DNA from: JAOUEA01 sp963790335
Lineage (GTDB): Bacteria > Actinomycetota > UBA4738 > HRBIN12
Direction: 5' to 3'
NCBI GenBank assembly: GCA_963790335.1
Contig: CAWBOB010000002.1
Location: forward strand, 372,001 to 436,000
Length of the DNA: 64,000 nt
The position numbers and the translations under genes are program-made. Positions 1 through 8,487 of this stretch are shown one piece after another (position 1 is the stretch's first letter; every line of letters begins with the position of its first letter). The notes under the pieces are model-generated. The model was given only the letters and a program-made list of their open reading frames with translations. It was not told where the DNA came from and did not search any database.

Positions 1-932
1 AACTCGCGCCCGAGCCTCGGCCCCTCGTGGATGTCGAGCCCGACCCCGTGGCCCAGCCCGTGGCTGAACCGCTCACCGTAGCCCGCGCCCTCGATCACGC
101 CGCGGGCGGCCGCATCGACCTCGGCACCGGTGACGCCCTCACGCACGGCATCGATGCCGGCCTGCTGCGCCTCGCGAACCGTGTCATGGATCTTGCGGAG
201 CTCAGCGGCCGGCTGGCCGAACGCGACGGTGCGCGTCATGTCGGCGTGGTAGCCGCCGTAGAGGGCTCCGAAGTCCATCGTGATGACGTCGCCTTCCTCG
301 AGCGGACGATGGGTGGGCTCGTGGTGAGGCTCGGCGGCGTGCTCGCCGAAGGCCACGATCGACCCGAACGAGATGCCGTCGGCTCCGTCACGCCGGAGCA
401 GGTCCTCGAGTCGGCGCGCGACCTGCAGCTCGGTCACGCCCACCGCGAGCGTGTCCAGCACGTCGTCGAAGGCCTGGTCGGTCACGGCCTGGGCGCTGTT
501 CAGCAACTCGAGCTCTTCGTCGTCCTTGACCCACCGCAGATGCTCGACCTCGTCGTCGCACGCCATCAGCTCGATACCGTCGCCGAGCCTCGCGGAGAGG
601 CGCTCGTACGCCCGTACCGTCAGGTGCTCGGCCTCGAAGCCGAGCCGCTCGACGCCGAGTTGCGAGACCTGCGCTCCGAGCGCGTCGCCGAACGCCCCCG
701 AGTAGGTCACCCGCTCCATGTCGGGAACCTCGTGGCGCGACTGCTCGGTGTACCGGCCGTCGGTGAAGAACACGCCCCCACCGCCGGCGGCGGATCCGGC
801 CGCACGAGTCACCAGCATCTGACCGTTGGAACCCGTGAACCCGGTCAGGTACCGAACGTTCGTCAGCCCGGTCACGAGCAACGCGTCGACCTCGAGGCCG
901 GCCAACCGTTCCGCGAGGGCACTTCGTCTCAT
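1..932 (-). CDS. pepQ: M24 family Xaa-Pro peptidase (N-terminal part)
   Basis: Cytoplasmic metallopeptidase of the pita-bread fold that cleaves X-Pro bonds. The frame opens at ATG 932 and runs off the left edge, so 310 residues are visible and the C-terminus is missing. A creatinase-like N-domain (about res 1-140) precedes the catalytic domain. Metal ligands D220 (MDFG), D231 (HADMTRT) and H295 (GLGHGVG) are seen; the two Glu ligands lie beyond the edge. The ATG overlaps the aroQ stop as ATGA, so it is probably the last visible gene of the aroC-K-B-Q transcript. PepQ follows the aro genes in mycobacteria too (recalled). PepP versus PepQ cannot be settled from this fragment. Confidence 0.9.
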   Translation of the reverse strand, partial: MRRSALAERLAGLEVDALLVTGLTNVRYLTGFTGSNGQMLVTRAAGSAAGGGGVFFTDGRYTEQSRHEVPDMERVTYSGAFGDALGAQVSQLGVERLGFEAEHLTVRAYERLSARLGDGIELMACDDEVEHLRWVKDDEELELLNSAQAVTDQAFDDVLDTLAVGVTELQVARRLEDLLRRDGADGISFGSIVAFGEHAAEPHHEPTHRPLEEGDVITMDFGALYGGYHADMTRTVAFGQPAAELRKIHDTVREAQQAGIDAVREGVTGAEVDAAARGVIEGAGYGERFSHGLGHGVGLDIHEGPRLGRE

Positions 933-1363
933 GTGGTGATCCACGGCATCGCCTCCAGCGCGAGATGATAGCCACCGGCCCCGAGACCGGTGATGGTCGC
1001 CCGGCAGACCTCGGAGACGACCGAATGGCGGCGGAATTCCTCCCGAGCCGCGATGTGGCTCATGTGCACCTCGATGACCGGCAGACCGCAGGCCTCGATC
1101 GCATCGCGAAGGGCGTAGGAGTAGTGCGAGAGCGCGCCGGGATTCACGACGATCGCGTCATCGCCCTCACCCGAGGCGGCGAGGAGCCACCCGACGAGGT
1201 CGCCCTCATGGTCGGACTGGCGCCACGAGGTTTCGTGACCGAGCGCCGACGCGCGCTCGCCGACCTCGTGCATGATCTCGTCGAGCGTCTGGGATCCGTA
1301 CGTCTCGGGGTCACGGCGCCCGAGCGCACCGAGGTTCGGTCCGAACAGGAACAGCACCTTCAT
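929..1363 (-). CDS. aroQ: Type II 3-dehydroquinate dehydratase
   Basis: Third step of the shikimate pathway: 3-dehydroquinate to 3-dehydroshikimate, via the small dodecameric type II enzyme. At 144 aa it has the usual length. The N-terminal loop GPNLGALGRRDP-TYG carries the catalytic Tyr and the flexible-lid Arg; NPGALSHYSYALRDA and EVHMSHIAAREEFRRHS match the substrate-binding segments. The His in MSH replaces the Asn usual in the HxSN motif, a mild deviation. Its ATG overlaps the aroB stop (ATGA) and its stop overlaps the peptidase start, so translation is coupled along aroC-aroK-aroB-aroQ. Confidence 0.93.
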   Translation of the reverse strand: MKVLFLFGPNLGALGRRDPETYGSQTLDEIMHEVGERASALGHETSWRQSDHEGDLVGWLLAASGEGDDAIVVNPGALSHYSYALRDAIEACGLPVIEVHMSHIAAREEFRRHSVVSEVCRATITGLGAGGYHLALEAMPWITT

Positions 1364-2439
1364 ACGCTCGCCCCCATCTCCCGCATCGTGGCTCGCAGCT
1401 CGGCCTCGGATACGTCATCGACCACCACCGGCTCACCCACGTCGCGGAGCAACACGAATCGAACCCCACCATGGAACTTCTTGTCCATGCGGAACGCCGC
1501 GAGCAGGTCGCCGGCGGGCGGGATCGGCCCGCCCGGCTCGAGCCCGAGTGAGCTGAGCAGCCGGGCGGTCCGCGCCGCCAATCCCGAGGCGGCGAGACCG
1601 CGCGCCTCCGCAAGGCGCGCCGCGAACATCATGCCGATCGCGATCGCCTCGCCGTGCGTGCGGCCGGCGAACGCGTCGAGGCGCTCGAGCGCATGCCCGA
1701 GCGTGTGTCCGTAGTTCAGGAACAGCCTCGTTCCGGCGTCGCGCTCGTCGTCGGCGACCGTGCGCGCCTTGGCGGCGACGCACCGCGCGACCAAGGCTTC
1801 GAGCGCCTCGGGATCCCGCCGGAGCACCGGCGCCGGGTCGGATTCCAGGGTGGTGAGCAGATCGAGATCGAGGGTCAGGGCGTACTTGGCCACCTCGGCG
1901 AGTCCCGACCGGAAGTCGCGCTCATCGAGCGAGGCGAGCGGCTCGACGTCGGCGAGCACCCCGCGGGGCTGGGAGAACGTGCCCACGAGGTTCTTCCCCT
2001 CGGGCAGGTTGACGGCCGTCTTCCCTCCGATCGCGGCATCGACCTGGGCCGTGAGGGTCGTCGGTACCTGCACGAACGGCACGCCCCGCATGTAGGTCGA
2101 GGCCACGAAGCCGGCGAGGTCGCCGACCGCGCCGCCACCCAGCGCCACGACGACGTCATCTCGGTGAGCTTCCTGCATGGCGAGCTGGTGCAGCAGCGTG
2201 CCGTAGACCGCGAGGGACTTCGCGTGCTCACCCTCCGGCACCGTGAGCAGCACGCTCGCGAGCTCGCATCCGGCGAGTGCGGTCGCGAGTCGCTCGAACC
2301 ATCGATGCGCGACGCCCGCGTCGGCGACCACGAAGGCCCGGGTCGCCCCCGGCAGCGCCGGCAGGTGCTGGGCGGCTGCATCGAGCACGCCCTGGCCGAT
2401 CACCACGTCGTAGGCACGCCCGGCGATCGGCACGGTCAC
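1360..2439 (-). CDS. aroB: 3-dehydroquinate synthase
   Basis: NAD- and metal-dependent conversion of DAHP to 3-dehydroquinate, step two of the shikimate pathway. The 359-aa frame has the family landmarks: PEGEHAKS, the GGGAVGDLAGF nucleotide loop, PTTLTAQVDAAIGGKTAVN, and the metal-binding NYGHTLGHALE and THGEAIAIGM segments. I start it at GTG 2439, which forms a GTGA overlap with the aroK stop. A TTG at 2448, five bases after GAGGAG, is a possible alternative start adding three residues. The stop overlaps the aroQ ATG. The frame stays open upstream, but that part only shadows aroK. Confidence 0.94.
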   Translation of the reverse strand: MTVPIAGRAYDVVIGQGVLDAAAQHLPALPGATRAFVVADAGVAHRWFERLATALAGCELASVLLTVPEGEHAKSLAVYGTLLHQLAMQEAHRDDVVVALGGGAVGDLAGFVASTYMRGVPFVQVPTTLTAQVDAAIGGKTAVNLPEGKNLVGTFSQPRGVLADVEPLASLDERDFRSGLAEVAKYALTLDLDLLTTLESDPAPVLRRDPEALEALVARCVAAKARTVADDERDAGTRLFLNYGHTLGHALERLDAFAGRTHGEAIAIGMMFAARLAEARGLAASGLAARTARLLSSLGLEPGGPIPPAGDLLAAFRMDKKFHGGVRFVLLRDVGEPVVVDDVSEAELRATMREMGASV

Positions 2440-2933
2440 ACGGACCAACGCAACTCCTCGACGATCGCGTCGGCGACCTCGTCCGGCGGGCCGGACGCGT
2501 CGACGACGTGGGCCGCGAACTCGCGGTAGAGCGGGCCGCGCTCCGCGAGCAGCCGCTCGAGATCGCCTTCGGCGCGGATGAGCGGCCGGTCTTCGGCGGG
2601 GCGCACCCGTTCGCGGAGTCGATCGAGGCCCACATCGAGATAGACCACCGAGCCGGTGTTGCGCAGCGTGATGCGGTTGGCGGGTTCGAGCACCACGCCG
2701 CCGCCGCACGAGACGACCGATGGATCGTGCGACCCGGCCTTCACGAGGGCGGCCGCCTCGAGCGCCCGGAACCCCGCCTCGCCCTCGGCGGCGAAGATGT
2801 CGGTGATGGCGCGTCCCTGCTCGCGCTCGATCTCGGCGTCGAGGTCGACGAAGGGCACGCCGAGCCGGCCCGCGAGCTCGCGCCCCACCACGGTCTTGCC
2901 CGCTCCCGGCATGCCCACCAGGTAGACGATCAC
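2436..2933 (-). CDS. aroK: Shikimate kinase
   Basis: ATP-dependent phosphorylation of shikimate to shikimate-3-phosphate. The protein is 165 aa, typical for the family. The P-loop GMPGAGKT is at res ~7-14, the shikimate-binding DLDAEIE follows, SCGGGVV forms the Walker-B-like loop, and RPL is the lid Arg region. The GTG start at 2933 overlaps the aroC stop (GTGA), and the stop overlaps the aroB start in the same way, so aroC-aroK-aroB form a coupled unit. Confidence 0.94.
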   Translation of the reverse strand: MIVYLVGMPGAGKTVVGRELAGRLGVPFVDLDAEIEREQGRAITDIFAAEGEAGFRALEAAALVKAGSHDPSVVSCGGGVVLEPANRITLRNTGSVVYLDVGLDRLRERVRPAEDRPLIRAEGDLERLLAERGPLYREFAAHVVDASGPPDEVADAIVEELRWSV

Positions 2934-4087
2934 ACCGCGAGACCTTCTCGGTAGCGCACCAAGTTGCCGCGGGTCTCCTCCAGGGAATCGCCACCGAACT
3001 TCTCGAGCATCGCGTCGGCGAGCTCGAACGCCACGACCGCCTCCCCCACCACCCCGCCGGCCGGCACCGCGCAGACGTCGGTGCGCTGTTTGATCGCGAC
3101 GGCGGGCTCGCCGGTCGCGATGTCGACCGTCGCGAGCGGCGCGGGCACGGTCGAGAACGGCTTCATCGCCGCCCGAACCCTGATCGTCTCGCCCGTGCTC
3201 ATGCCGCCCTCGATGCCTCCGGCCCGGGCCGTCGCGCGAGCCGCCCGGCCCTCGCGGACCACGATCTCGTCGTGCGCCGTGGACCCAGGTCGCGCCGCGG
3301 TCGCGAACCCGTCGCCGATCTCGACGCCCTTGACCGACTGGATGCTCATCAACGCTCGCGCGAGCCGGCCGTCGAGCTTGCGATCGAAGTGCACGTACGA
3401 ACCGAGCCCGGGCGGCGCCCCGTAGGCCAGCACCTCGAAGACCCCACCGACGGTGTCGCGAGCCTTCCGCAGCCGATCGATCTCGGCGACCATCGCCTTC
3501 GTCGCCCCGGCGTCGAAGCAGCGCACCGGGGAACGGTCGATCAAGGCAAGATCGGCCGGACCGGGAACGCGCGCTCGCGCCGGAGCTTTCACGGACCCGA
3601 TGCGCACGACGTGCGAGACCACCTCGAGACCGAGCTCGGCGAGGAACCATCGGCAGAACGTGCCCGCCGTCGTTCGCGCTGCGGTCTCGCGCGCGCTCGC
3701 GCGCTCGAGCACGTTGCGCACGTCGTCGAACCCGTACTTCTGCACCCCGGCGAGGTCTGCGTGGCCGGGGCGCGGTCTGGTGAGCTTCGAGCCGGGCTCG
3801 ATCGCACCCGTGGCCGACATGAGCTCGGCGTACTTGTCGTCGAACTCGAGGTTCGGGATCGTGACCGCGATCGGCGAGCCCATCGTGCGGCCGTGGCGCA
3901 CACCGGCGACGATCTCGAACCGATCCGACTCGAACCGCTGACGGCCCCCGCGCCCGTGGCCGTGGCGGCGACGGGCCAGCTGATGCGCGAGGGCGTCGGG
4001 GTCGACCGCGACCCCCGCAGGAAGCCCCTCGAGCACCGCGACGAGCGCCTTGCCGTGGGATTCGCCGGCGGTGAGCATGCGGAGCAT
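2930..4087 (-). CDS. aroC: Chorismate synthase
   Basis: Last common step of aromatic biosynthesis: EPSP to chorismate with reduced FMN. From ATG 4087 it is 385 aa, normal length. The three family signatures are visible: GESHGKAL at the N-terminus, RASARETAARTTAG in the middle, and KQRTDVCAVPA near the C-terminus. The frame stays open 17 codons upstream, but that stretch is low-complexity and the family begins at MLRMLTAGESHG, so I chose 4087. It is the first gene of the aroC-K-B-Q run and lies just downstream of the pilus genes, separated by a strong stem-loop. Confidence 0.94.
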   Translation of the reverse strand: MLRMLTAGESHGKALVAVLEGLPAGVAVDPDALAHQLARRRHGHGRGGRQRFESDRFEIVAGVRHGRTMGSPIAVTIPNLEFDDKYAELMSATGAIEPGSKLTRPRPGHADLAGVQKYGFDDVRNVLERASARETAARTTAGTFCRWFLAELGLEVVSHVVRIGSVKAPARARVPGPADLALIDRSPVRCFDAGATKAMVAEIDRLRKARDTVGGVFEVLAYGAPPGLGSYVHFDRKLDGRLARALMSIQSVKGVEIGDGFATAARPGSTAHDEIVVREGRAARATARAGGIEGGMSTGETIRVRAAMKPFSTVPAPLATVDIATGEPAVAIKQRTDVCAVPAGGVVGEAVVAFELADAMLEKFGGDSLEETRGNLVRYREGLAV

Positions 4088-4159
4088 GCGCCCATCATAG
4101 GGAACGGGTTGCACCGCCCTGCCGGGCGTCTGCCGCACTGGAGGATCGCCGAGGGTGAG

Positions 4160-4186
4160 GCGGGGGCGGCCGAAGGCCGCCCCCGC
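4160..4186 (-). terminator. GC-rich stem-loop with UUCG loop after the pilus operon
   Basis: A perfect 12-bp inverted repeat with three central bases lies between the pilP-like stop (4240) and aroC (4087). On the minus-strand transcript the apex reads C-UUCG-G, an exceptionally stable tetraloop. No U-tract follows, so it may be a weak intrinsic terminator or an mRNA-stabilising 3' hairpin separating pilus and aro expression. Confidence 0.5.
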
Positions 4187-4239
4187 GGGCCGGCGACCGC
4201 TCCCCCCGTGGGCGGGCCGCCGGAGCCGGCGTCGGTTCG

Positions 4240-4846
4240 CTACTTGTCCGACAGGGCGCAGAGCGTGAACGACTCGTCGCCGTAGAGGAACGTCGCGCAG
4301 TCGCCGGAGATCGAGCGGAGCTCGTACCGGCCGTTATCGAACGTGTCGCCGATGCCGATGTCGTTGAAGACCCTTCCGTCCACCTCCACCTGCACCATCG
4401 GCTCACCGCCCTGGTTGTAGACCGACAGCAGCACGACGGTCTTGCCTCCGACGTCGTCGCTCGAGTTCCCGCCCGGGTCCGTCGGTCCCGCGCCGGTCTG
4501 GTCGTGGTCGTGGTCGTGGTGGTCGTGGAGTGCGGTGGAGGTCGGTGGACCCGTTGGTCGGGTCCGTTCCCGAGGTCGGGACGATCGCCGTCGTGAGGCC
4601 GGGGGGCACCGAGAAGGGGTCTCGGCCCGTGAACACCGGGATCGGGCTCACCCCGACGGTCGGTGAGGTCGTCGCCTGTCCCGGGGCGTTCGGGTCCGGG
4701 TCGACCGTGATCGGCGGCAACGACGGGAAGGCCTCGTCGCCCCCGCCTCCCGTCAGGAGGTTCATGACCATGAAGCCCACGAGGAGCACGGCCAGGATGC
4801 CGCCGCCGACCATCAGCGTGCGCTTGTCGCGAGGGGTCAGCGGCAC
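4240..4846 (-). CDS. PilP-like pilus assembly protein (frame broken in linker)
   Basis: Small inner-membrane protein in the position of PilP after PilM-N-O. The N-terminal part (GTG 4846) has a membrane helix at about res 11-33, then a Pro/Thr-rich linker ending with GRDPFSVPPG, a motif also seen in PilP-type proteins. The last 64 codons before the stop at 4240 encode a compact beta-rich domain (VEVDGRVFNDIGIGD, GRYELRSI) in a different frame. The frame changes inside a CCACGA repeat tract near 4500, so I join the parts as one gene; a short-repeat sequencing slip is likely. It starts one base after the pilO stop. PilP assignment rests on position and architecture, not clear homology. Confidence 0.6.
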
Positions 4847-4847
4847 G

Positions 4848-5465
4848 TCAGGCGCCTCCCACTCCGGCGGCGTCGGTCGTCGGCCCCGGCTCGGAGCCCG
4901 GTCCGGCGCTCTGGTCGCTCGTGTACAGCACGACGCTCAGCTGCATCTGCAGCAGGTTGAGGACGGTCGTGGGGGTGTCGGAAGCGTCACCACCGGACAG
5001 CGAGACCGTCAACGATTTCGCCACCCTCGGCAGCGTCTCGATCGTGTACAGGAACTCCGCCAGCTGGAAGTACGTGCCGTTGACGGTCATGGCCAGCGGG
5101 ATCGTGGACAGCCCCGACGCCTCGTCGAGGGCAGGGGTGCCGAAAGCGCGCTCCGGCACCTCCACGCCGGCTCCAAGGGCGGCGTTCCTGAGCAACAGCA
5201 GCAGGCCCGACTCGTCGACGGTCGGCGGGATACGCCGCTCGACCTCCTGGATGGCGGCCCTGGCCTCGGGCGCTGCAGCCTCGGCCTGCTCAAGGGCCGC
5301 CAGCTGTGACTCCAACGTGCTCTGCTGCCCTCGTGCGGCGTCCAGGTCCGCGTTCGCGCTCGAAACCTCGTTCATCTTGGGCAGCACGAGGAAGAAGACC
5401 AGGACCGCCGCGAGCGCCAGGGCACCCGCCCCGGCGATGATCGGTCCCCGACTACCCCGCAACAT
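4848..5465 (-). CDS. pilO: PilO-type pilus inner-membrane platform protein
   Basis: Type IV pilus alignment-complex protein that partners PilN in the inner membrane. The 205-aa product has a short cytoplasmic start, one membrane helix (about res 9-29), an Ala/Glu/Gln-rich coiled coil (about 32-85) and a C-terminal ferredoxin-like domain with the typical GTYFQLAEFLYTIETLPR segment. The last 25 residues are Gly/Pro/Ala-rich. It overlaps the pilN end by 14 bp and is followed after one base by the PilP-like gene, as expected for pilMNOP. Confidence 0.88.
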   Translation of the reverse strand: MLRGSRGPIIAGAGALALAAVLVFFLVLPKMNEVSSANADLDAARGQQSTLESQLAALEQAEAAAPEARAAIQEVERRIPPTVDESGLLLLLRNAALGAGVEVPERAFGTPALDEASGLSTIPLAMTVNGTYFQLAEFLYTIETLPRVAKSLTVSLSGGDASDTPTTVLNLLQMQLSVVLYTSDQSAGPGSEPGPTTDAAGVGGA

Positions 5466-6088
5466 CGGGTTCCGCTCCCTTGCCTCGGTCGGTGAGCACG
5501 TCGTCGGTCAGGTCGATGCTCAGCGAGAAATCGAAGGCGCCGAGCTCCTGGTTCTCGCTGACGGTGGCGATCCACGGGTTGACCCAGCCCTCGACCTGCT
5601 CGAGTCGCGTGAGGAATACCGAGATGGAATCGATGGTCTCGGCCGTGCCGCTCCCGGTGATCGTTCCGACCAGACCTGCGGTCTGACCGTCTGACCTGGC
5701 CGTCGACCGACGCCGTGGGCTCCGATACCTGCAGGGCGAGGGTGTCGACGAAGGCGTCGGGCGGGATCACCCGGGAGAAGTCCATCAGCAGTCCCGAGAA
5801 CGACGTCTCGCCGGCGTAGGCGGCCGCGAGGAGCTGCTGCTTCTCCTGCGCCTTGGCTTGCAGGTCTGCGAACTTCTGCTTCTCGGCGATGTCGGCCTGC
5901 AGCGACGCGTTCGTGGCGTTCTGCGCTTCCACCTCGTCGTTCACGCTGCCCAGCCTGTTGGCCTGCAACAGGTAGAAGCCGAACACGAGCACGAGCAGCA
6001 CGATGCCGCCGAGGATCACGAGGGATGTGGTGCGCCGGTATCGCTGCGCCTGCAGGATATCGGGGGGAAGGAGGTTGACCTGGCTCAC
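5452..6088 (-). CDS. pilN: PilN-type pilus assembly protein (one frame break)
   Basis: Inner-membrane partner of PilO; its N-terminus docks onto PilM. The start MSQVNLLPPD (GTG 6088) carries the conserved NLLP motif that binds the PilM groove, followed by a membrane helix at about res 22-44, a coiled coil to about res 85, and a periplasmic ferredoxin-like domain. The frame breaks near 5695 within GGTCAGACGGTCAGAC. Downstream, TAGLVGTITGSG and VEGWVNPWIATVSEN continue the domain to the stop at 5452; removing one base reconnects them. The GTG overlaps the pilM stop (GTGA). Confidence 0.88.
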
Positions 6089-7264
6089 GTGTCCCTCCCG
6101 GGGATCGCGAGCCCGACCGCGACCGCCAGTACCGGCTCGGCCTCGGCGAGGGCTTCCTCACCGAGCGAGAGCTGCGGGCGCGCGTTCAGGAAGACCCGAC
6201 CCGCCCGCACCTCGACGGGGATGCGCTGGCGCAACAGGTCGAGGAACCCGTCGAGCTTGGATCCTCCGCCTGTGACCAGCACCCGGGAGATGCGTGCCCC
6301 CTGCGCCTGCGCGGTGTAGAACTCGAGCGAGGACCGCACCTCGTCGACGAAGCTCGCGCCGCGCTCCATCGTGATCTCGCGGACCCGGCTCACGTCGGGA
6401 CGCCTCGCCCCCCCTTCGACACCGCCGCCGAACTCGCCATCCGTGGGATCGGGCACGCACTCCGGCCGGTGGCTCCCGCTGACCGTCACCATCGGTGCTC
6501 GGGCTGGCCTGAGGGTCCGCAAGGGCGTCGAGGTTGACCGCCTCCCCCCGCTTGAGCCGCTCGGCCACCTCGTCGGCGACCCCGATGCCGCGCATGATCG
6601 CGAGGGTCACGTCGCGCCCTCCCGAGGGCAGGATGCGCACGAAGCGAACCGTGCCTCGGGCGTGCACGACGATGTTCGTGACGTGGGCGCCGATGTCGAT
6701 GATGGCCTCGTCGCCCTCCTCCTCGAGGTCCATGCCGACGCCGGTGGTGCCGACCGCCCGCACCAGCGCGAAGGGCACCAGGTCGAGACCGACGGGCTCG
6801 AGCTTCGCCGCGGTCGCGGCCGAGATCGAGATGTCGACCATCTGCCGTTGGGCGGCGACGAGCAGCATGCGCAGCATGCGCCGGTCGTCCTGCTCGAACT
6901 CGCCGATCGGGTCGTAGTCGAGCACCGCCTCGTCGACGGCCATCGGGATGAACTCCTGCACCTGGAAGCCGAGCGAGGCGCGGAGCTCCTTGTCCGGCAG
7001 GTACGGCAGGGCGATCTCCCGCACGACCACGCGCTGGTTGCCCACCCCCATGAAGACCCGCCTAGCCTTGAAGCCGCCGCGTTCCCACAGCTCGCGGAGC
7101 GCCTGGGTGACGAGAGTGGGGTCCTTGACCTCCCCGTTCTCGACCGCCCCCCCCGGAAGCGGCACCTGGGCAGCCTTGACGACGGTCGGCGGATCGCCGC
7201 CGTCGAGCTCGGCCGCGCGCACGGCGGTCGAGCCGATATCGAGCCCGATGCGTCCCTTGGCCAC
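6085..7264 (-). CDS. pilM: PilM actin-like pilus assembly ATPase (one frame break)
   Basis: Cytoplasmic actin-fold protein that links PilN to the pilus motor. From GTG 7264, IGLDIGSTAVRA is the phosphate-1 loop, EAIIDIGAHVTNIVV the phosphate-2 loop, and RVLVTGGGSKLDGF the adenosine loop near the C-terminus. The frame breaks near 6460 in a low-complexity insert (PSTDGDG ... DPTDGEFGGG) between subdomains; the adenosine-binding part continues in another frame to the stop at 6085. A C7 run at 6408-6414 is close by. The start lies directly after the BldC-like stop, so the regulator and pilM are co-transcribed. Confidence 0.9.
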
Positions 7265-7471
7265 CTAGGCTTCCTCCACGCGAACCGAGCGGTCCTCGAG
7301 GAAGCGCTGCAGCTCGGACCCTCTGATGCGGTAGCCCTTGCCCACCCGCACGGCAGGCAGCTCGCCGCTCTTGATCAGCCGGTACACGGTCATGTTCGAC
7401 ACGCGCATGGTCAGGGCGACCTCCGCAACCGTGAGCAGTCCCCCGGTCACGAACGGTTGCGCATCGGCCAT
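7265..7471 (-). CDS. BldC/excisionase-type small DNA-binding protein
   Basis: A 68-aa MerR-like winged-helix DNA-binding protein of the type called BldC or excisionase-family. LLTVAEVALTMRVSNMTVYRLIKSGELPAVRV is covered in two parts: LLTVAEVALTMRVS is helix 1-turn and MTVYRLIKSGELPAVRV the recognition helix and wing entry; GYRIRGSELQRFLED closes the domain. ATG 7471 has a strong GGAGG seven bases upstream; a longer frame from 7567 would translate the repeat array and is rejected. It heads the pilM-N-O-P transcript with no gap to pilM. BldC of Streptomyces binds direct repeats head-to-tail (known); regulation of pilus genes and of itself is my inference. Confidence 0.85.
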   Translation of the reverse strand: MADAQPFVTGGLLTVAEVALTMRVSNMTVYRLIKSGELPAVRVGKGYRIRGSELQRFLEDRSVRVEEA

Positions 7472-7483
7472 GCCGCTCCCTCC

Positions 7484-7537
7484 GTCACGTGAGTCACGTC
7501 CGTCACATGCGTCACACGGGTCACATGTGTCACACCA
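7484..7537. repeat. Six tandem 9-bp direct repeats (GTCAC-N4)
   Basis: GTCAC starts at 7484, 7493, 7502, 7511, 7520 and 7529, exactly every 9 bp, with variable last four bases (GTGAC-N4 on the minus strand). The array lies 13-66 bp upstream of the BldC-like ATG. A fixed 5-bp core with variable spacers looks like protein-binding half-sites rather than a slippage product. Confidence 0.9.
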
Positions 7538-7565
7538 GAACACAGGAGTGCTGTTGAGCCTGCTC

Positions 7566-7594
7566 ACGAAACATCAGGCCACAGAGCAAGTCAA
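7566..7594 (-). promoter_or_regulatory. Possible sigma-70-type promoter for the BldC-like/pilMNOP transcript
   Basis: On the minus strand TTGACT (7594-7589) is followed after 17 bases by TTTCGT (7571-7566). The -35 is close to consensus; the -10 is weak. It sits in the 187-bp gap after the prepilin peptidase, upstream of the 9-bp repeats, which would then fall in the early transcribed region. Confidence 0.3.
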
Positions 7595-7658
7595 ACATCT
7601 GCGCCACGTGCTTCTGAACGTGTGTTCGACCGGGGCCAGGGCGTCGTGGAGGGCCCTG

Positions 7659-8444
7659 TCAGATCGTGGCGGTGAAGGCGCCGAGGTACCAGTCGGCGAT
7701 CGAGGCGCCCCAGAACGAGGCCACGATCGCACCCGCGGCCATGTACGGGCCGAAGGGGATCATCGACTTGCGGTCGCGGCCGATCATCAGGGCCACGATG
7801 CCTCCCACGCCCCCGAAGAGCACGGCCGCGGCTGCAGCGACGCCGACCCAGGCCAGTCCGATCGATCCGAGCACCACGCCGATGACGAGCGCCAGCTTGA
7901 CGTCGCCCATGCCCATACCTCGCGAGATCACCGCGACCACGAACAGCACGCCGCCGTACAGCAGGGCGCCGATGAGCCCGCGCACCGGATCGGTGCCGCC
8001 GTCGGCGAGACGGGCGAGGACCACGAAGATGGCGAACCCGACGAACGCCGGGTACGTGATGCGGTTGGGGATGATGCGCCGCTCGATGTCGATCCACGCG
8101 ATCACCGGCATGAGCGAGAGGAACGCTGCGATCATGATCGCGACCCAGACACGGTCGTAGGCGGCGGCGCCGGTCACCACGAGCACGGCCGTCGCGAGCT
8201 CCAGCAGCGGATACCGGGCGGGGATGCGGACGCCGCACGATCGGCATCGCCCCCGAAGCAGCAGGTACGAGACGACGGGCACGTTGTCACGGTTCCGGAT
8301 CTCGGCCTCGCAGCTCGGGCATCGCGAACGGGGCCGGAGCACGCTCTCGCCCGCGGGCACCCGCGACGCGACGACCGTCATGAAGCTCCCGATCGCCAGG
8401 CCGAACGGCACGGCCACGAGAGCGCGCACCCACGCGTCATCCAT
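7659..8444 (-). CDS. pilD: Type IV prepilin peptidase / N-methyltransferase
   Basis: Polytopic membrane aspartic protease that cleaves prepilin leaders and methylates the new N-terminus. The 261-aa frame starts at ATG 8444. It has the N-terminal zinc motif of two Cys pairs (CPSC and CRSC) needed for the methylase half, then the catalytic Asp regions WIDIERRIIPN and GMGMGDVKLA, spread over about seven to eight hydrophobic helices. It lies 43 bp after the PilX-like gene, in line with the minor pilins. M. tuberculosis keeps a prepilin-peptidase-like gene (Rv2551c, recalled) at this position between aroE and aroC. Confidence 0.95.
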   Translation of the reverse strand: MDDAWVRALVAVPFGLAIGSFMTVVASRVPAGESVLRPRSRCPSCEAEIRNRDNVPVVSYLLLRGRCRSCGVRIPARYPLLELATAVLVVTGAAAYDRVWVAIMIAAFLSLMPVIAWIDIERRIIPNRITYPAFVGFAIFVVLARLADGGTDPVRGLIGALLYGGVLFVVAVISRGMGMGDVKLALVIGVVLGSIGLAWVGVAAAAAVLFGGVGGIVALMIGRDRKSMIPFGPYMAAGAIVASFWGASIADWYLGAFTATI

Positions 8445-8487
8445 CGCGGACGACCCTATCCCGCCCGTGCTCGCAGACCCGTGAAGC

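Noticed and set aside
27..968. 313-codon plus-strand frame at the left edge
   Set aside because: The minus strand encodes a clear M24 peptidase with metal ligands in the same place.
7484..7537. Repeat array as a CRISPR
   Set aside because: Units are 9 bp with 4-bp variable parts; there is no spacer-sized sequence and no cas gene.
7265..7567. Longer 100-residue version of the BldC-like protein
   Set aside because: The extra N-terminus simply translates the 9-bp repeats; the ATG at 7471 has a strong ribosome site.
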